A program made the translations under genes and the position numbers. 64,000 nucleotides of DNA from Magnolia sinica (lineage: Eukaryota; Streptophyta; Magnoliopsida; Magnoliales; Magnoliaceae). Location: contig NC_080588.1 of the NCBI RefSeq assembly GCF_029962835.1, positions 11,054,001 through 11,118,000 of the forward strand, given 5' to 3'. The notes under the pieces are model-generated. The model saw only the letters and a list, made by a program, of their open reading frames with translations. It made no database searches and had not been told where the DNA came from. Of the stretch, positions 46,936-59,729 are shown one piece after another. Each line of letters begins with the position of its first letter. Position 1 is the stretch's first letter.

Positions 46936-47239
46936 GAAGGTATACTTATCTTCACCGTAGAAGACATTTCAGAAGTTATAGCGAAGAACCGCTTTTCTTG
47001 AATATCGATTGTTCAATATTCAATTAAATAGAAAAGGACTAGGGTTCTATTGTTTTTAATTAAGTTAAAATCAATGGCTACTTGAGTTAATTTTCTTAAA
47101 TATCAAAAGAAGAGTAGCATTCACCCTCTTTAGAATCAAAATGACAGAATCTGAGATTAAGGGAATTAAACAAAAGCTATAAAAGTAATTTGTAAATACC
47201 ATTTAATAGCTTATTAATAAATGGAGCTTCTATCTCTCT

Positions 47240-48515
47240 CTTACAGTAGAATTTTGATGATGATAATTGATATTTCGGATTAAGAGAGAACCTCAATTGT
47301 TAGGCAAAGAAGTTGAATCTTCGACTAGCCCGAGCACCGGATTCTGTTCAACGAATTTTCAGATTTGAGTGGGACAGGATTTTTCCAATCTTCAACTAGT
47401 CGGAGGCCCAATTCGACTAGTCAAAGAGCTTTGTTCGACTAGTCGAAGGTGATTTTCGACTGGTCGAAGATCTCCAAATCTAAACTGTTTTAGTTGTTGG
47501 ACTTCGAGCCGAAATTCCTTGGGCTGGTCGAAGGTCCTTCTTCGACTAATCGAACCTAAAATTTGACTGGTCGAATTTGCAACAAAAAGTCCGTTTTACT
47601 TCGACTTGAACTTGGACTGGCCGAGAAAACTTAGACTAGTCGAACCAAACATTAGGCTGGTCGAATTTCAAGCAATCACAAGTATAAAAACCCAATTTAA
47701 ATTATTTCTAAAAGCACCTAAACTTAAGGTCTTTATAGGGTTTTATATTACCTGAAACGTGTAATAACTGAACTTCTTTGTCTTAAACTTGGTTAGTAAC
47801 GTCATCTTATCTTTTAAAGCTTTATCTTCTATTAGAACATCAGTTGATCTTAAGCTTGATCATCTCTTGATCTTCTTTTAATCTTGGACTAAACTTGAAG
47901 ATTTCTTGACAAGTTGTTTTGACAATATGAAATTTGACAACTAAATTGTGCTTTAATCATTTTATCACTTACATCTTTGAATCTACATTTGAAGATAAGT
48001 ATTTTACTATTTTATTTCATTTTAGGTTTGTTTAAGATAGCCTGTGAAAATCTCAGTGGGTTTTTATTTGTGATAGCCCGTCAAAATCATAAAAGGAATT
48101 TTTATTGTGATTGCCTATGAAAATCACAAGGAACTGTATTAGGTTGTTAAGGTGGAACCTTATTATAGTGAAAGCCAAAATAACGAGGGTATTAGTTTTG
48201 GAGGCAGAGTAGGTGTGGTTGTTTTAAGCACTGAACCATTATAACTCTTTTTGCCTTGTGGTGAATGTTTTATTCTTTTAGTAGTGTATGTTATTTATTT
48301 CATTCTTCTGGTAAATGTTATAATTATTTTATATTCTCTTGCTAGTTTGAAAGATTGATTTTAAAGACATTCGTGAAATAAGGTTGTCCTGCCTAATATT
48401 TTAAGTAAAAGTTATCCTACAAATCATTTAGAATCAAGGTTTCAATACTTAGGTGATTGAGATTTTTGTACATATTTCGCATTTATTTCAATTATTTGGC
48501 ATTATCCTATTCACC
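47240..48515 (+). repeat. Ty1/copia (Sirevirus-like) LTR relic
   Basis: Order of features fits a Sirevirus-type LTR. The start is 'gtagaattttgatgatgataa'. A cluster of ttcgactagtcgaa palindromes lies at 47317-47675. An R/U5 section follows with repeated 'gatagcctgtgaaaatc' and 'gattgcctatgaaaatcac' phrases and 'ggaggcagagtaggtgtgg'. The end is 'tattcaccctccccc'. No internal coding region or second LTR in direct orientation. Boundaries are approximate and no target duplication was confirmed. Confidence 0.55.
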
Positions 48516-50586
48516 CTCCCCCAAAGGACATCGCTAGCTCTCCTTTTCAATAGGATTAGATTAAATGTTCATAACGCTAAGCTGTTAGATCTCAATCAAC
48601 TGAATTCTTACTTAGGCGATCACACCTCTCTAGTCACATCCTACAAACCATTCACCTTAATCATCTGTTCTTATAGACGGGTCAGGTATTTATCTCTCAT
48701 TTGTTTGTCTCTAGGTTATTTTTTATACTTTGTCGATTGTAATGGGCCACATATTCAATTAATTAAAAATAATAGTATTGTTTAGCCTTACAGTTATTTA
48801 TTTGTTCATCTTTATTTCTTTGAGAAATTTATTACATTTATCGATGAAAGAACAAGTCCTTAAAAAAAAGGCAAAAAGAATCCATCAGAAAGGACTAACC
48901 TAATGCAGGGACATATGATGACCTAATCCTATATGTATGTATAATCAAGTTAAAGAATATTCAAGTAAATAAACGAATCAACTAACTGTTTCTAATTAAA
49001 GGGATTAGGTAAACTTCAAAACAAAGATGAGGTCATTCCGTCAGGATCATGCCTCTTAGCATAAAATTACGTAAATAGTAAAAAGGAATGACCTAGGGAT
49101 ATGAGGATATATTAGATCTAGCATAAGTAGTCCACGGTCAAGTTTGGGATCTGATTCTATTGATTAATCATCCCTCTTTTCCGTTCAAACTAGAAAAGGG
49201 GTATCTAAAAAGGAACGAAAGGGGTGAAGAATGAAAGGTTCGAGATGAAGAAAGTACAGGTCTTTTTGTCATCAAAAGAAGAAGATGATTCTTACCTTTT
49301 CCTGCACTTTAAATATCTAGAAAGAATGAAACCTGAAATCGGGGTGGAATACTCAACACCCAAGGGTCAATCCTGAAACCCTAATATCTTGAATAAAGAG
49401 AAAGAAAAATACGAATTTCTATTCATTCAATAATAATAAAAATAGGGTTCTCACAATGTATATACAAGCTATAGAAAAAGTAAAAGTGCACTAAAGTCCC
49501 TAAAAATAAGAAAAAAAAAAGAACAAAAATGGCTAAAACTAAAACACCTGTGTGGTAGGGTGTGGAATCCGACCCATGAATATATGGTCAGAGTGTGGTC
49601 ATGCCACTCTTACACTCATAGTGCGTTAGAAAATGGGTCTAATGGACTCAAAGTCTATCCACATCAACTCCTCTACTTCGGCACTCTGTCAGCGACGTCT
49701 CCTCCTACACTCTAAAGGGTGCACCACTGATGTTCGCATCATAACCCCTACCCTTTGAAAATTTGCATAATCACTGATCACAAACGGTGGTTGAGAGCAT
49801 AGTTGGATCATGTGTCCAGTCCCTAATCAATCTAAGTTAACATGGGGGGCACCAGTGTTCAATCAAACATTATGTCAATGACACAGGGAAGGGTATGAAG
49901 GGATATGGAAAAAGATTATCATCTTCCTCAAGTGAATAAGACCTTAAATTCACAAGGCGTAATGGCTCTCAAATCCATAAGAGTTAAGAAAATGCATAAA
50001 TACTTTATTGAAATCTATCTCTCAAACAAGATTTTTGAGCTTTAGATAATAAAACGAAATTCTAATTAATTGTCCTAACGTAAATAAACTAAAATTTTTT
50101 AAAAATAATACAGCCTATTAAAAATAGAAAGTTATAATCTAACTACGCATGATGATTCCTTGCATGTTAAGAAGCAAATTCTTAGAAAAACATGAAATAT
50201 TAAAACTCTAAGAATAAAAAGCTATGTCTGACCTAAATTTTACTAAAAATAGTAATTTTTTTAAAATGGAAGACTTGAGCATAAAGGAGTTTCTCATGAA
50301 ACAGAGCCACACGACATGCTTACAGTGTTGGTTGGCCTCGGAATGAAATTTCAGTTGAAATTCATAGGTCGTACGTCCCTTAATTCATTCTATATTAAAA
50401 GTTATGGTTAATTTATGGTTTGCACTTTGAATGACACTTTTTCTTAATCTAAAATGAATTTTTCTGATCTGGACGTGCCTGGGGCTAAATTACATTATGC
50501 CTCATGTAAGCCTGGCCCAAATTTGATGGATTACACCCACTTCCATTCAAGCTTTTCTCAATCTATATGGGCTAGGAATAGCTCTA
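48516..50586. other. Non-coding sequence left of copy B
   Basis: No reading frame with a known motif (48453-48785 and 50454-50645 were considered). Possibly old LTR sequence near 49370-50300, but I could not place it. The last five bases, ctcta (50582-50586), are the left target-site candidate of copy B. Confidence 0.5.
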
Positions 50587-52895
50587 TGTTGAGGGTCGAA
50601 TATTGCATATCAGACCCCAATTATTACCTAGGTTTACGAACATGATACTGTTTAATGGCCTATTTTAATCGTGTTTATACTGCAAGGTGAATTTATAGCC
50701 TTGGACTGAAAAAGGATGTTAAAAGCATGGATTTAACGCTCAGAATTCACTAAGGCAAGGGAAGAACCCCAGAAGACCGGGATCAACGGATTTACATGTC
50801 AGAGATCCGAGAAATTTAAGAAACTGAAGCTCAAGTGGCCTGAAAGGCGTCAAGAATGCAAGACAACAAGGTTCCCACCATCCGTTCGGTTTGAAAATTC
50901 ATATATAGCCTAAGGACCATAATTTAACCGTACACAACAAATTTCACCATTAGATCTCTCTATAAGTGGCCCAATGGACAGATCATCCCATAGATCTGTG
51001 AATTGGGGCCCGCCTGATATCTGGATATGTTTCAATTTTTGTCTCAATGTTCTAAATGAAGTGCCAGAGAGGTTGGATGGAGCAGATTTCTCACGAACAT
51101 CACGAGGGACCCCACATGGGGATGTGTGTGTACATAACACATCTTCATGCGCCGGACCGAACCTAGAGTCCGGTCAACACAAGGCTGACCCGACACCTCT
51201 CTCTCCTCTATGCAAGGAGGACTTCGTTGTCCGTCCATTTTTTCAGTTGTGAGGCCACTCATCATCCAGATCAATGATCTGGTTCGTCCATTCGTCCGGT
51301 GGGGTAGCCACAACCCAATTCTAGGTGACAGAATTCTAGAGAACAACATAGATCGGTTTTTAACCGTTTAAACGCAAGACGGACGGCTGACTGGAAACTC
51401 TGTAGGCCACACCGAAACACATAAGAAAAGTACACTCCCAACCTAAATTCCAAGTAGAATGCAGTGGACGGTGTGGATTTCTCAACTGTCGATGATCATG
51501 GCCTCACCAACGTCACAGCGCAAGAGGCTGTGCGAGCTCTGTTTCGCAAACAGACATGTAGCGATATTCGTCGCCCACCGTCTCTGATCGTTTCGACGAT
51601 CCAGTCCGTTCATCATGTAGGCCACCCCAAAACATCCCAAGGGACATTATTCCTTTGGGAAGAAAGTAAGGAAAATGGGCATATTGGCGCTGTCTTCGTG
51701 ACTGCGTAACAAAGCTTACGTAGGGGAGTTCTCGGCTGCGAAAAGGGGAGTACGGAACATTCCACCGACTCCACTGCGTAAGCAAGGTCGGTTCCTTGCA
51801 ACCGACCTCTCCACCGCCTCCATCAGCTTATAAAGGAAAGATCAGTGTGAGAGAGAAGAGCATCCCGGGAGTGTGAACGTGGAGCCGTTTCCAACAGAGT
51901 TTTTCTTTCCTTTGTGTTTTTTTATTGATATATGTTTTTTTTTTTTTAGAGATTAGCCCAATCATGATTTGCTAAACCTCTTAGCTAGGGCTAAGAGGTG
52001 AAGCTTGTAGCGTTATGGGAGACTTTGTGCCTGTGCCTTTTGTTTAGACTGAATGGATCTTAATTTAATTTTATTATGGGAATGTTTTTAGTTTTTAATG
52101 GTCTGTTGTGACCAAATTACAATGGGTCTGAGATAACTTTGAACATGTTCTTTTCCTTTTTATGATAATGATGTCAGGAAGTCCTATTGTTCACCATCGT
52201 CTCCTGGGCATGGTTGGATGTTGGAACCCTTCCTAACCTTCATATATCTGTTGATTGATTGTTAATTAATTTAATTCTATTGTTTACTTTGTTTCCTGGG
52301 TATGGTTTGGTGATGAAATCCATTCTAATTCTTATACCTTTCATCTCTTGAAAACTAGATCAAAGGAAGTTCAGTTTTGATTTCCATTATTACACCCTTC
52401 AACTGGATGAAGATGGGACTCTAAGTTCAATTGAGTTACCTAATCAAAACACTGATTAGGTAACCTAATCTCCCACTACAGGGTTACCTAATATTCCTGA
52501 AATGAGTCAAGAATACAAGACAACAAGGTTCCCACTATCCGTTCAGCTCAAAACTTTATATATGGCCTGAGGACCATAAATTAACCGTACACATCAAATT
52601 TCAACCGTTGGATCCTTACGGAAGTGGCCCAACGGATAGATCAGCCCACACATCGGCAATTTGGGGCCCACCTGATCTTTGGATATGCTTCAATTTTGGT
52701 CTCAACCCCTTAAATTAGATGGAAAACCATATGGATGGTGTGGATTTGTCAACAGCATCAAGGAGGGATGCACTTTACGTGAGTGCGTGTGCACAGCACA
52801 CGTACACTCACCGTGCACCAAAACACCCAAAGTCGGTCAGCACACACTGAACGACTTACTTCTTCAAATCTCAAAAACGCAACAGCGCCTTACGC
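50587..52895 (+). repeat. Left arm of copy B (LTR-like, plus orientation)
   Basis: 50587-51779 is the inverse of the right arm's U3-like region. From 51780 it carries sequence not found in the right arm: a TATA-type box, 'gcatcccgggagtgtgaacgtgg', and 'attagcccaatcatgatttgctaaacctcttagctaggg' to about 52435. A third part (about 52490-52895) is a diverged second copy of the 50840-51200 region in the same orientation. Collinear with 1-1445. Confidence 0.82.
51829..51836 (+). promoter_or_regulatory. Candidate TATA box in left-arm LTR, copy B
   Basis: 'tataaagg' at the position equivalent to 422 in copy A, about 1.24 kb from the arm's outer end. Conserved in both copies. Confidence 0.4.
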
Positions 52896-52914
52896 CATAC
52901 CCAACCTAAAATCT

Positions 52915-52930
52915 ACATTGTCCTCAATGT
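52915..52930 (-). promoter_or_regulatory. Athila 3'-untranslated hairpin motif, copy B
   Basis: Same acattg/caatgt stem as at 1462-1477, following the integrase end. Confidence 0.7.
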
Positions 52931-53321
52931 AAAAGATGTAAGCATGCAATGCATATAAGACAACGAAAATAAGGGATAAGTGATGGAAAGATAGTACCTG
53001 GGCGAAGGAATCAAGAAGCTTTTTCCAAAGAGAACGCAACGTGAGAGCAGCTAAGCACAAGAGTTTAAGCAAACTATCCTAAAGCAACTGGAAAGCAAAC
53101 TAACCTACTAGTATAAAATCATCTAACCTAGAATGACATAAGCAAACTACCATAGTCCTATGAAAGCGATAAACCGACCTATACCTCCATCAAACTAGGA
53201 GATTAATCCTGGTAAACAGGATCAGTTAGAGGCATGGACATGTCCTCTGAATCAAATTTCTCTACAAATGGTTTTAATCAATGTTCATTTACTTTAAACT
53301 CCTTGTCATTGTCGGGATCTC

Positions 53322-54430
53322 TTATCTCGACGGCCCCATGACGATACGCAGTGACAACAATGTAAGGGCCAGTCCAATGAGATCAAAGCTTACCTGGAAA
53401 GAGATGCATCGAGAGTTATACAAAAGGACTTTCTGACCTGGCATGAATGATTTTCGCAAAATATGTTGATCATGAAACATCTTCATCCTGTCCTTGTAAA
53501 TTCTCGAGTTCTCGTATGCATCATTCCGGATTTCTTCAAGTTCATTCAACTGAAGTTTACGTAGCGAGCCAGTGTTGTCCAGATTGAGATTTAGATTTTT
53601 GATCGCCCAGTAAGCTTTATGTTCCAACTTCACAGGCAAGTAATAAGCCTTCCCATAGACAAGTTTAAAGGGAGACGTTCCAATAGGGGTTTTAAAAGCA
53701 GTACGGTACGCCCATAAGGCATCGGTTAATCAGGTTGACCAATCCTTACGATCAAGGTTAACCATTTTCTCCAGGATATATTTGATCTCTCTATTGAAAA
53801 TCTCAGCTTGTCTACTTGTCTGTAAATGGTATGGGGTGCTCACCTTATAAGAGATACCGTATTTCTTCATTAAGCTCTCGAATGGTCTATTACAAAAGTG
53901 TGAGCCCCCATCACTAATGATGGCTCAAGGCGTTCTGAACCAAGAAAGGATGTTCTCTTTTAAGAATTTAATGATTGCGTGATGGTTATTGTTTCGACAT
54001 AGAATTGCTTCGACCCATTCTGTAACGTAATCTACAGCGAGCAAAATATATAAATTTCCTAAGGATTGAGGGAATGGTCCCATAAAATCAATGCCCCAAC
54101 AATCAAATGCTTCTATGATAAGGATGATTTTCAAAGGCATCATATTTCGACGAGACAATGCTCCTAATTTTTGACAACACACACAAGCCTTGTAAAACTC
54201 ATGAGTGTCCCTGAACAAGTGAGCCAATAAAAGCCACACTGCAGAATCTTGGCCGTGGTCTTTTTAGTAGAAAAGTGACCACCACATGCCTGTGAGTGAC
54301 AGAAGGAGATGACACTCTGATGCTCATCGTCTGGCACATATCTCCTTAGGATTTGGTCTGGACAATATTTAAACAAATATAGATCGTCCCGAAAAAATTT
54401 GCGCACCTCGATAAAGAATTTCTTCTTATC
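53322..54430 (-). pseudogene. Athila-type integrase, copy B
   Basis: Uninterrupted by insertions, unlike copy A. The N-terminal zinc region is at 54164-54406 ([20 protein letters not shown], then CVVKN, with the second Cys of CxxC altered or shifted). The core is at 53925-54239 (KACVCCQKLGALSRRN; AFDCWGIDFMGPFPQS; VDYVTEWVEAI). The C-terminal region is at 53322-53639 ([40 protein letters not shown]). The pieces are in different frames with stops, so it is inactive. It provides the reference that shows where the Tekay element landed in copy A (inside the zinc-binding region, after ACGGHF). Confidence 0.9.
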
Positions 54431-55020
54431 TTATGCAGTCCAATGTGTCGGTATGAAACCTATGGCAAGATAATTAGCAATATCAGCGAACCAAGGTGAA
54501 TGGGAGACTCTGAACAGTTGTTCATCAGGGAACATGTCATTGATATGGGTCGCCTCAAAGGAATTGGAGGTATTAAGGCGAGAAAGGTGATCGGCCACTA
54601 CGTTCTCTATTCCCTTTTTATCTTTAATTTTCAAATCAAATTTTTAGAGTAGAAGGATCCATCTTATCAGGCAGGGCTTAGAATCATTCTTAGAAAGAAG
54701 ATACTTGAGTGTCGCATGATTTGTGTAGATAATAATCTTGGATCCGATCAAGTAGGACCTAAATTTGTCCAAGGTGAACACTACGGCTAAGAGTTCCTTT
54801 TCCTTAGTTAAGTAGTTCACTTGGGTAAGATTTGGAGTCCTACTCGCGTAATGAATGACGTAAGGCCTCTTATCTTTTCTCTAACCTAAAATCGCTCTAA
54901 GAGCATAATTAGAAGCGTCCCACATAAGCTCAAAAGGAAGGCTCTAGTCGGATGGCTGCATGATAGGTGCAGTGGTTAACATGCCCTTAAACTTGATGAA
55001 AGCTTCATGGCATTTCTCAA
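54431..55020 (-). pseudogene. Athila-type RNase H domain, copy B
   Basis: KIKDKKGIENVVADHLSRLN and the following linker are open at 54431-54634. Upstream, broken by stops, are [24 protein letters not shown] and [14 protein letters not shown]. The third catalytic Asp (TDH in copy A) is Asn here, a key-residue loss. More decayed than copy A at 16741-17220. Confidence 0.88.
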
Positions 55021-55880
55021 TCTACTCATATGGTGCATTCTTTTGAAGAAGATTACGTAAAGGACGAGAGAGGAGACTAAAGTCCTTTATGAATCGTCTG
55101 TAAAACCCTGCGTGTCCTAAGAAGGATCGCATGTCTCTGATGTTCTTGGGTGGAGGTAGGTGATCGATTTTTGCCTTATCTAGCTCGATTCCCTTGGATG
55201 AGATGATATGCCCAAGGACAATTCCTTTTTAAACCATGAAATGGAACTTCTCCTAATTAAGTACCAGATTTTTTTCTTCACATCTTTCCAACACACATTT
55301 AAGACTCTCTAAGCACTCGCTAAAAGATAAACCGAAAACAGAGAAATCGTCCATGAAGACTTCTAAATATTTTCCCACCATGTCAGAAAAGATACTTATC
55401 ATATATCGCTGAAAGGTGGTAGGGGCATTACATAACCCGAATGACATCCTTTTGTAGGCAAAGGTGTCGTAGGGACATGTAAATGTGGTCTTTTCCTGGT
55501 CATCAGGGACGATTTCAATCTAATTGTATCTCGAATACCCATCGAGAAAACAATAATAGGAATGACCAACTAACCTTTTCAAGATTTGATCAATGAAGGG
55601 CAAAGGAAAGTGGTCCTTCCTCATGACGGTATTCATCTTCCTATAGTCAATGAACATTCTCTAACCAGTAGTAACTCTGGTTGGTACGAGTTCATTGTTG
55701 GCATTAGCTACGATGGTGATTCCGAACTTCTTAGGAACCACCTGAGTTGGACTCACCCATTGACTATCGGATATAGGGTATATGATACCCACATCTAATA
55801 GTTTCAGAACCTCGGCCTTAACCACTTCTTTTATGTTTGGATTGAGTCTACGTTGTGATTGCCGTGAAGTCTTTACATTA
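55021..55880 (-). pseudogene. Athila-type reverse transcriptase, copy B
   Basis: Catalytic block at 55253-55447: MSFGLCNAPTTFQRYM and YLEVFMDDFSVFGLSF (F-M-D-D). RT N-terminal segments WVSPTQVVPKKFGITIVANA and IYPISDSQ belong to the long frame 55661-56449 shared with the linker. Downstream [20 protein letters not shown] is readable. Stops separate the pieces. Confidence 0.9.
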
Positions 55881-56760
55881 TCCTCAAGATATATGCAGTG
55901 AGTACAAATCGAGGGGTTGATTCCCTTGAGGTCCGTTATCGTCCATCCTAGGGCTTCTTTATGCTCAATGAAAGTAGCTATGAGTATACTCTCCTGTTCT
56001 TTCTCTAGGTGGGTAGAGATCACCACGGGGTATATCTCATCTTGACCTAAATAGACATATTTCAAATCAGAGGGTAAAGGTTTTAGGTCAAGCTTTGACG
56101 GCTTGAGGTTAGACGATAGAGGCATTACATCGGTTTGGGATAATTCTTCAAATTGTGGCCTCCACCGGTTAATTTCAAGTACCGGTGCAGTATCAAGCAA
56201 GGCACACGTCTCCCTAATTATGTCATCATCCAACTCATGGGAGTGGGCCAGGCACGTCTCTAGAGGGTCAGAGGATAAAGTCAGAGGCGTTCTATTTTCC
56301 ACGAAAGAATCAAGCATGTTAATGTCGTGGAAATCGTCATCATCCTCAGAATTTCTGTCGTTATTAAAAAAGATCTCCAATATCATATTCCCAAAAGACA
56401 TGCTCATGACTCCATTCCTGCAATTGATAATTGCGTTTGTAGTAGCCAAGAATGGGCAACCAAGAATGACGGGAATCTAAGTGCTTCCATTATTGACGGG
56501 TTCAGTATACAGGATGATGAAATAACAGAGTAGTAGAATCTGTCGACCTGAACTAACACATCCTCAATTATCCCTCTTGGTATACGAACAGAACGATCAG
56601 TGAGTTGTAATGTGGTTAAGGTGATTTTCAATTCACTTAACCCTAGCTGTTTGTATACTGAATAGGGAATCAGATTGACGCTCACTCCTAAGTCAAGAAG
56701 TGGGTGCTCAATGCAGTAGTTACCGATCATACATGATATGGTTGGGCTACTGGGATCCTT
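55881..56760 (-). pseudogene. Athila-type protease and linker, copy B
   Basis: The active site reads EHPLLDLGVSVNLIPYSVYK (about 56660-56720). DLGV in place of the DLGA seen in copy A is a likely loss of function. TDRSVRIPRGIIEDVLVQVD follows in the frame 56404-56730. The acidic linker (DDDDFHDINMLDSFVENRTP; RWRPQFEELSQTDVMPLSSN; YVYLGQDEIYPVVISTHLEK) is open at 55661-56449 and runs straight into the RT. Confidence 0.87.
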
Positions 56761-57079
56761 GAATTTTTACGGCATGTCTTGCTTTAAGATGGCACTCACT
56801 TTCTCAATCAAGAAGATTTTCTTTTGAATACTCTACCGTCTTTTGGTTATGCATAGGTCTTTCAGGAATTTAGCATATGAAAGTATTTGTTTCACGACAT
56901 CAAGTAGAGGAATGTTAACTTTTACTTCTTTTAATACCTCTAGAATATCATGAGAGTTAGAGAGAGGTTTTGGTGTAACCAACCATTGGGGAAATGGAGC
57001 AACTGGCTTTTCTAGAAGTTCCGGTTCTAATTTTTGTAGGGCATCACTAAATCCATCATTGTTGCCGTCTTCTGGTTCT

Positions 57080-58566
57080 TAAGGCTTTTCGGGCCTAACC
57101 GAAAGGGTTTTATTAATAATCTTCTCACTCCTAATAGTGATGATGGATTTAGCATGCTCTATCTGATTTAAAGAGCTGGGATCACTTATCTCGTATTGCG
57201 GTTTAGGATTGAGGAGCAGTTGTGTAGGAAGAATCCCATTTTCTATAACTGTCATACGTGAATCCATCTTTTGCATAAAATTTGTAACTTCTCGCACTGC
57301 CTGAGCCGGCTCTTGTGTGGAATTTTGAACCGGTTCTTCTTGAGGTTTCCCCTGATTTGGATTTTGATTGAAGAAACCTTGACGGATAACAGTTTATCCA
57401 TTCTTCCAACTAAAGTTTAGATGATTTTTCCTACCAGGATTGTACGTATTAGAGGTAAGTCCATTATAAGGTCATTGATAGTTATTTACAGAATTGGCTT
57501 GTTCATTCAACACTCCTCGAAAAGCAGGTATTGTAGGACAATTTTCAGTTGTGTGAATGTTGCAATCACAGATGCCGCAAACAATTTCATTAACTTTGTC
57601 CTTCTTTCCTTCTATGGCCTCGAATTTTCTTATGAGATTAATCACTTTATAATTGAGATCATCCTCTTCTTTCAGGAGATACAATCCACCTTTCTCCTTA
57701 GATTGAGTCGGCCTAGATGTGGTGTTCGATTTTGGGTGATGGTCCCATGATTGTGCATTCTCAGCAAGTCTATCAAGGTAATCTCATACCTCATCAACAT
57801 CTTTATTCATGAATTCTCCATTACACATTGTTTCGACCAATTGGCACATGGAAGATGTCAGTCCATCATAAAAAAAGTTTGTAATGTGCTACGTTTCAAA
57901 GCCGTGTTGTGGGCATGAACTGAAAAGATCCTTGAACCTTTCCCAACATTAGAAGAATGTTTTATCCTCCTTTTGGGCGAAGATCATGATTGCTTTTCTA
58001 AGGGCAATCGTTTTATGATGTGGAAAAAATTTCTTTATGAATTCTCTCTGCATATCATTCCATGTGCCAATGGATCTAGGACGCGATGAATGTAACCACG
58101 TTTTAACCTTCTCCTTCAAGTAAAAGGGAAAGAGCTTCAGCCTGACTGTTTCCTCAAATACATTAGGAAAGTATAAAGTGGTTATGATCTCATCGAACTC
58201 TTTTAGATGTATGTATGGACTTTCTGATTGAAGCCCATGGAATTTAGGAAGGAGTTGGATAACCCCTGGCTTGATGTCCATATGTCCTGTATTTTCAGGA
58301 AAAATCATTCATGAGGGCGTACTCACCCCCGCCGGTTGTAAATAATCTCGTAAAGGACGAGGCAGGGATGCTTGATGCACCTTATTCTCATCCTGAGTGT
58401 CCTCCACCCTAGGTGGAGGAAATACTTCCAGTTAATTTGCAGCCATTACTTCAATTAACTCTGGGGATCTCGAGCGATGTTTAGTCCTGCGATGGACAGT
58501 CAACCCCTCAACTAATCTTTCTTCAGTTAAGAGACGTCGAATGTTATCACGAACCCACTTGAGCAT
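57080..58566 (-). pseudogene. Athila-type gag, copy B
   Basis: Start at 58566 (MLKWVRDN). 57949-58308 holds TGHMDIKPGVIQLLPKFHGL and GTWNDMQREFIKKFFPHHKT. After stops comes CQLVETMCNGEFMNKDVDE. The frame 57472-57684 has KEEDDLNYKVINLIRKFEAI and an intact zinc knuckle, CGICDCNIHTTENC (C-x2-C-x4-H-x4-C). This knuckle is deleted or mutated in copy A. The C-terminal part 57079-57297 includes NFMQKMDSRMTVIENG. The region 57150-57356 is present once here but twice in copy A. Confidence 0.9.
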
Positions 58567-58921
58567 GAAACACTCACAACCCTTAGTTCAGATTCTAACC
58601 TTAGACCTAAGAGGAAGAATAGAAAGGAAATCTAGAAATAAAGAGGAAAGATGGAAAGAAGTTACCGAATTCGAAGTCCTTAGTAAAGATCCTACAAAAC
58701 AAAACGAACCAAGTTAGTTTCTAAAGATAAAACCGAATCTAAAGGCTAGAGAAAGTAAGGAAATAAGGACGAAGTTACCAGATTAGAAGATCTATCAAAA
58801 ATCCTACGAAGCAGGAAAGCAAGTTAGTTCTAAAAATCAATAAGAAAGAAAAAACTAGAAATAAATCGTAATCTTAAACTAATCCTAAGACTAATTGATT
58901 TCAGAAAAATGAAGCCATCAA

Positions 58922-58939
58922 TCCCCGGCAACGGCGCCA
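58922..58939 (-). promoter_or_regulatory. Athila primer binding site, copy B
   Basis: Minus strand tggcgccgttgccgggga, a perfect match to the tRNA-Asp-type primer site as I know it. Six bases separate it from the LTR end (gtgaaca, 58946). Confidence 0.93.
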
Positions 58940-59197
58940 AAAGCTTGTTCACTTACCAAGTATATGGTTGTGATGTAGTAATAAACTCGGTGAGACCGAG
59001 GTTGAATCCCGAGGGACTGAACCTGTACATAATCTGAAACTAAGTAGAACTAGAACTAAACTAAGATGAAATCTAAATCGAATGAATTTGAGGGAATAAT
59101 GGTGAAATATTAATCTAAAAACTTAAAGAATTCAAAAAGAGGAAATTAGGGATTCAAAGGATCCACTTATAGAGATCCGGGAGATCTTATGCCTGTT

Positions 59198-59659
59198 TCA
59201 AGAACTTAACTATTGAATATCTTTTATAAGTTCTTGCAGTCTTTCGAGTGTATTTTGTTGGCTGAGCTCTAGAGTTTGAAAGGAATTTTGAATTGAATTC
59301 TCTTGGATTGTTTCTAGTTGAATTGTAAAGGTAGCGTATCCAAGAGAATAATCATTATAACATGTTGTTGGTTTATCTTCCCAGTTTTGATGCTTCCACT
59401 GGTTATAGTCATACTGATCATATGTGGGAGAATATGATGGATGATAATAATCATCATTCCAATAATTATGATCGCATACGGACTTATTAACCGATGGAGC
59501 ATAACGTTTTAGTCGGTTCTCAATGTCGGTTTGAGAAAAATATTAAGATATAGGTTGTTTCCAAGCATAAGCATCTAACACTTTTTCACGGAACCTCTCA
59601 TTTTTTAGAAATAGATTACCATACTCACGTGCTCACTCTAGCCACTCTTGTTTGTTCAT
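59198..59659 (-). pseudogene. Degenerate 154-codon frame upstream of the primer site, copy B
   Basis: MNKQEWLE at the start and LERLQELIKDIQ near the end. Same length and frame as 25320-25781. The internal stops fall at different codons from copy A except none shared at the N terminus (TGA at codon 9 here, TAG at codon 6 there), so the ancestor of both probably had an open frame. The block DYYHPSYSPTYDQYDYNQWK is identical or nearly so in both. Function unknown. Confidence 0.6.
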
Positions 59660-59686
59660 GGTGAAACCTTAATTCTAAATTTAATC

Positions 59687-59689
<3 letters not shown>

Positions 59690-59724
<35 letters not shown>
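59690..59724. repeat. Poly-A tract
   Basis: About 35 A residues within the LTR of copy B. Copy A has a short interrupted version (25811-25830). Confidence 0.95.

Positions 59725-59729
<5 letters not shown>

Noticed and set aside
51044..51349. 101-codon minus-strand frame in the left arm of copy B
   Set aside because: Not conserved in the inverted right arm; LTR sequence with chance open reading.
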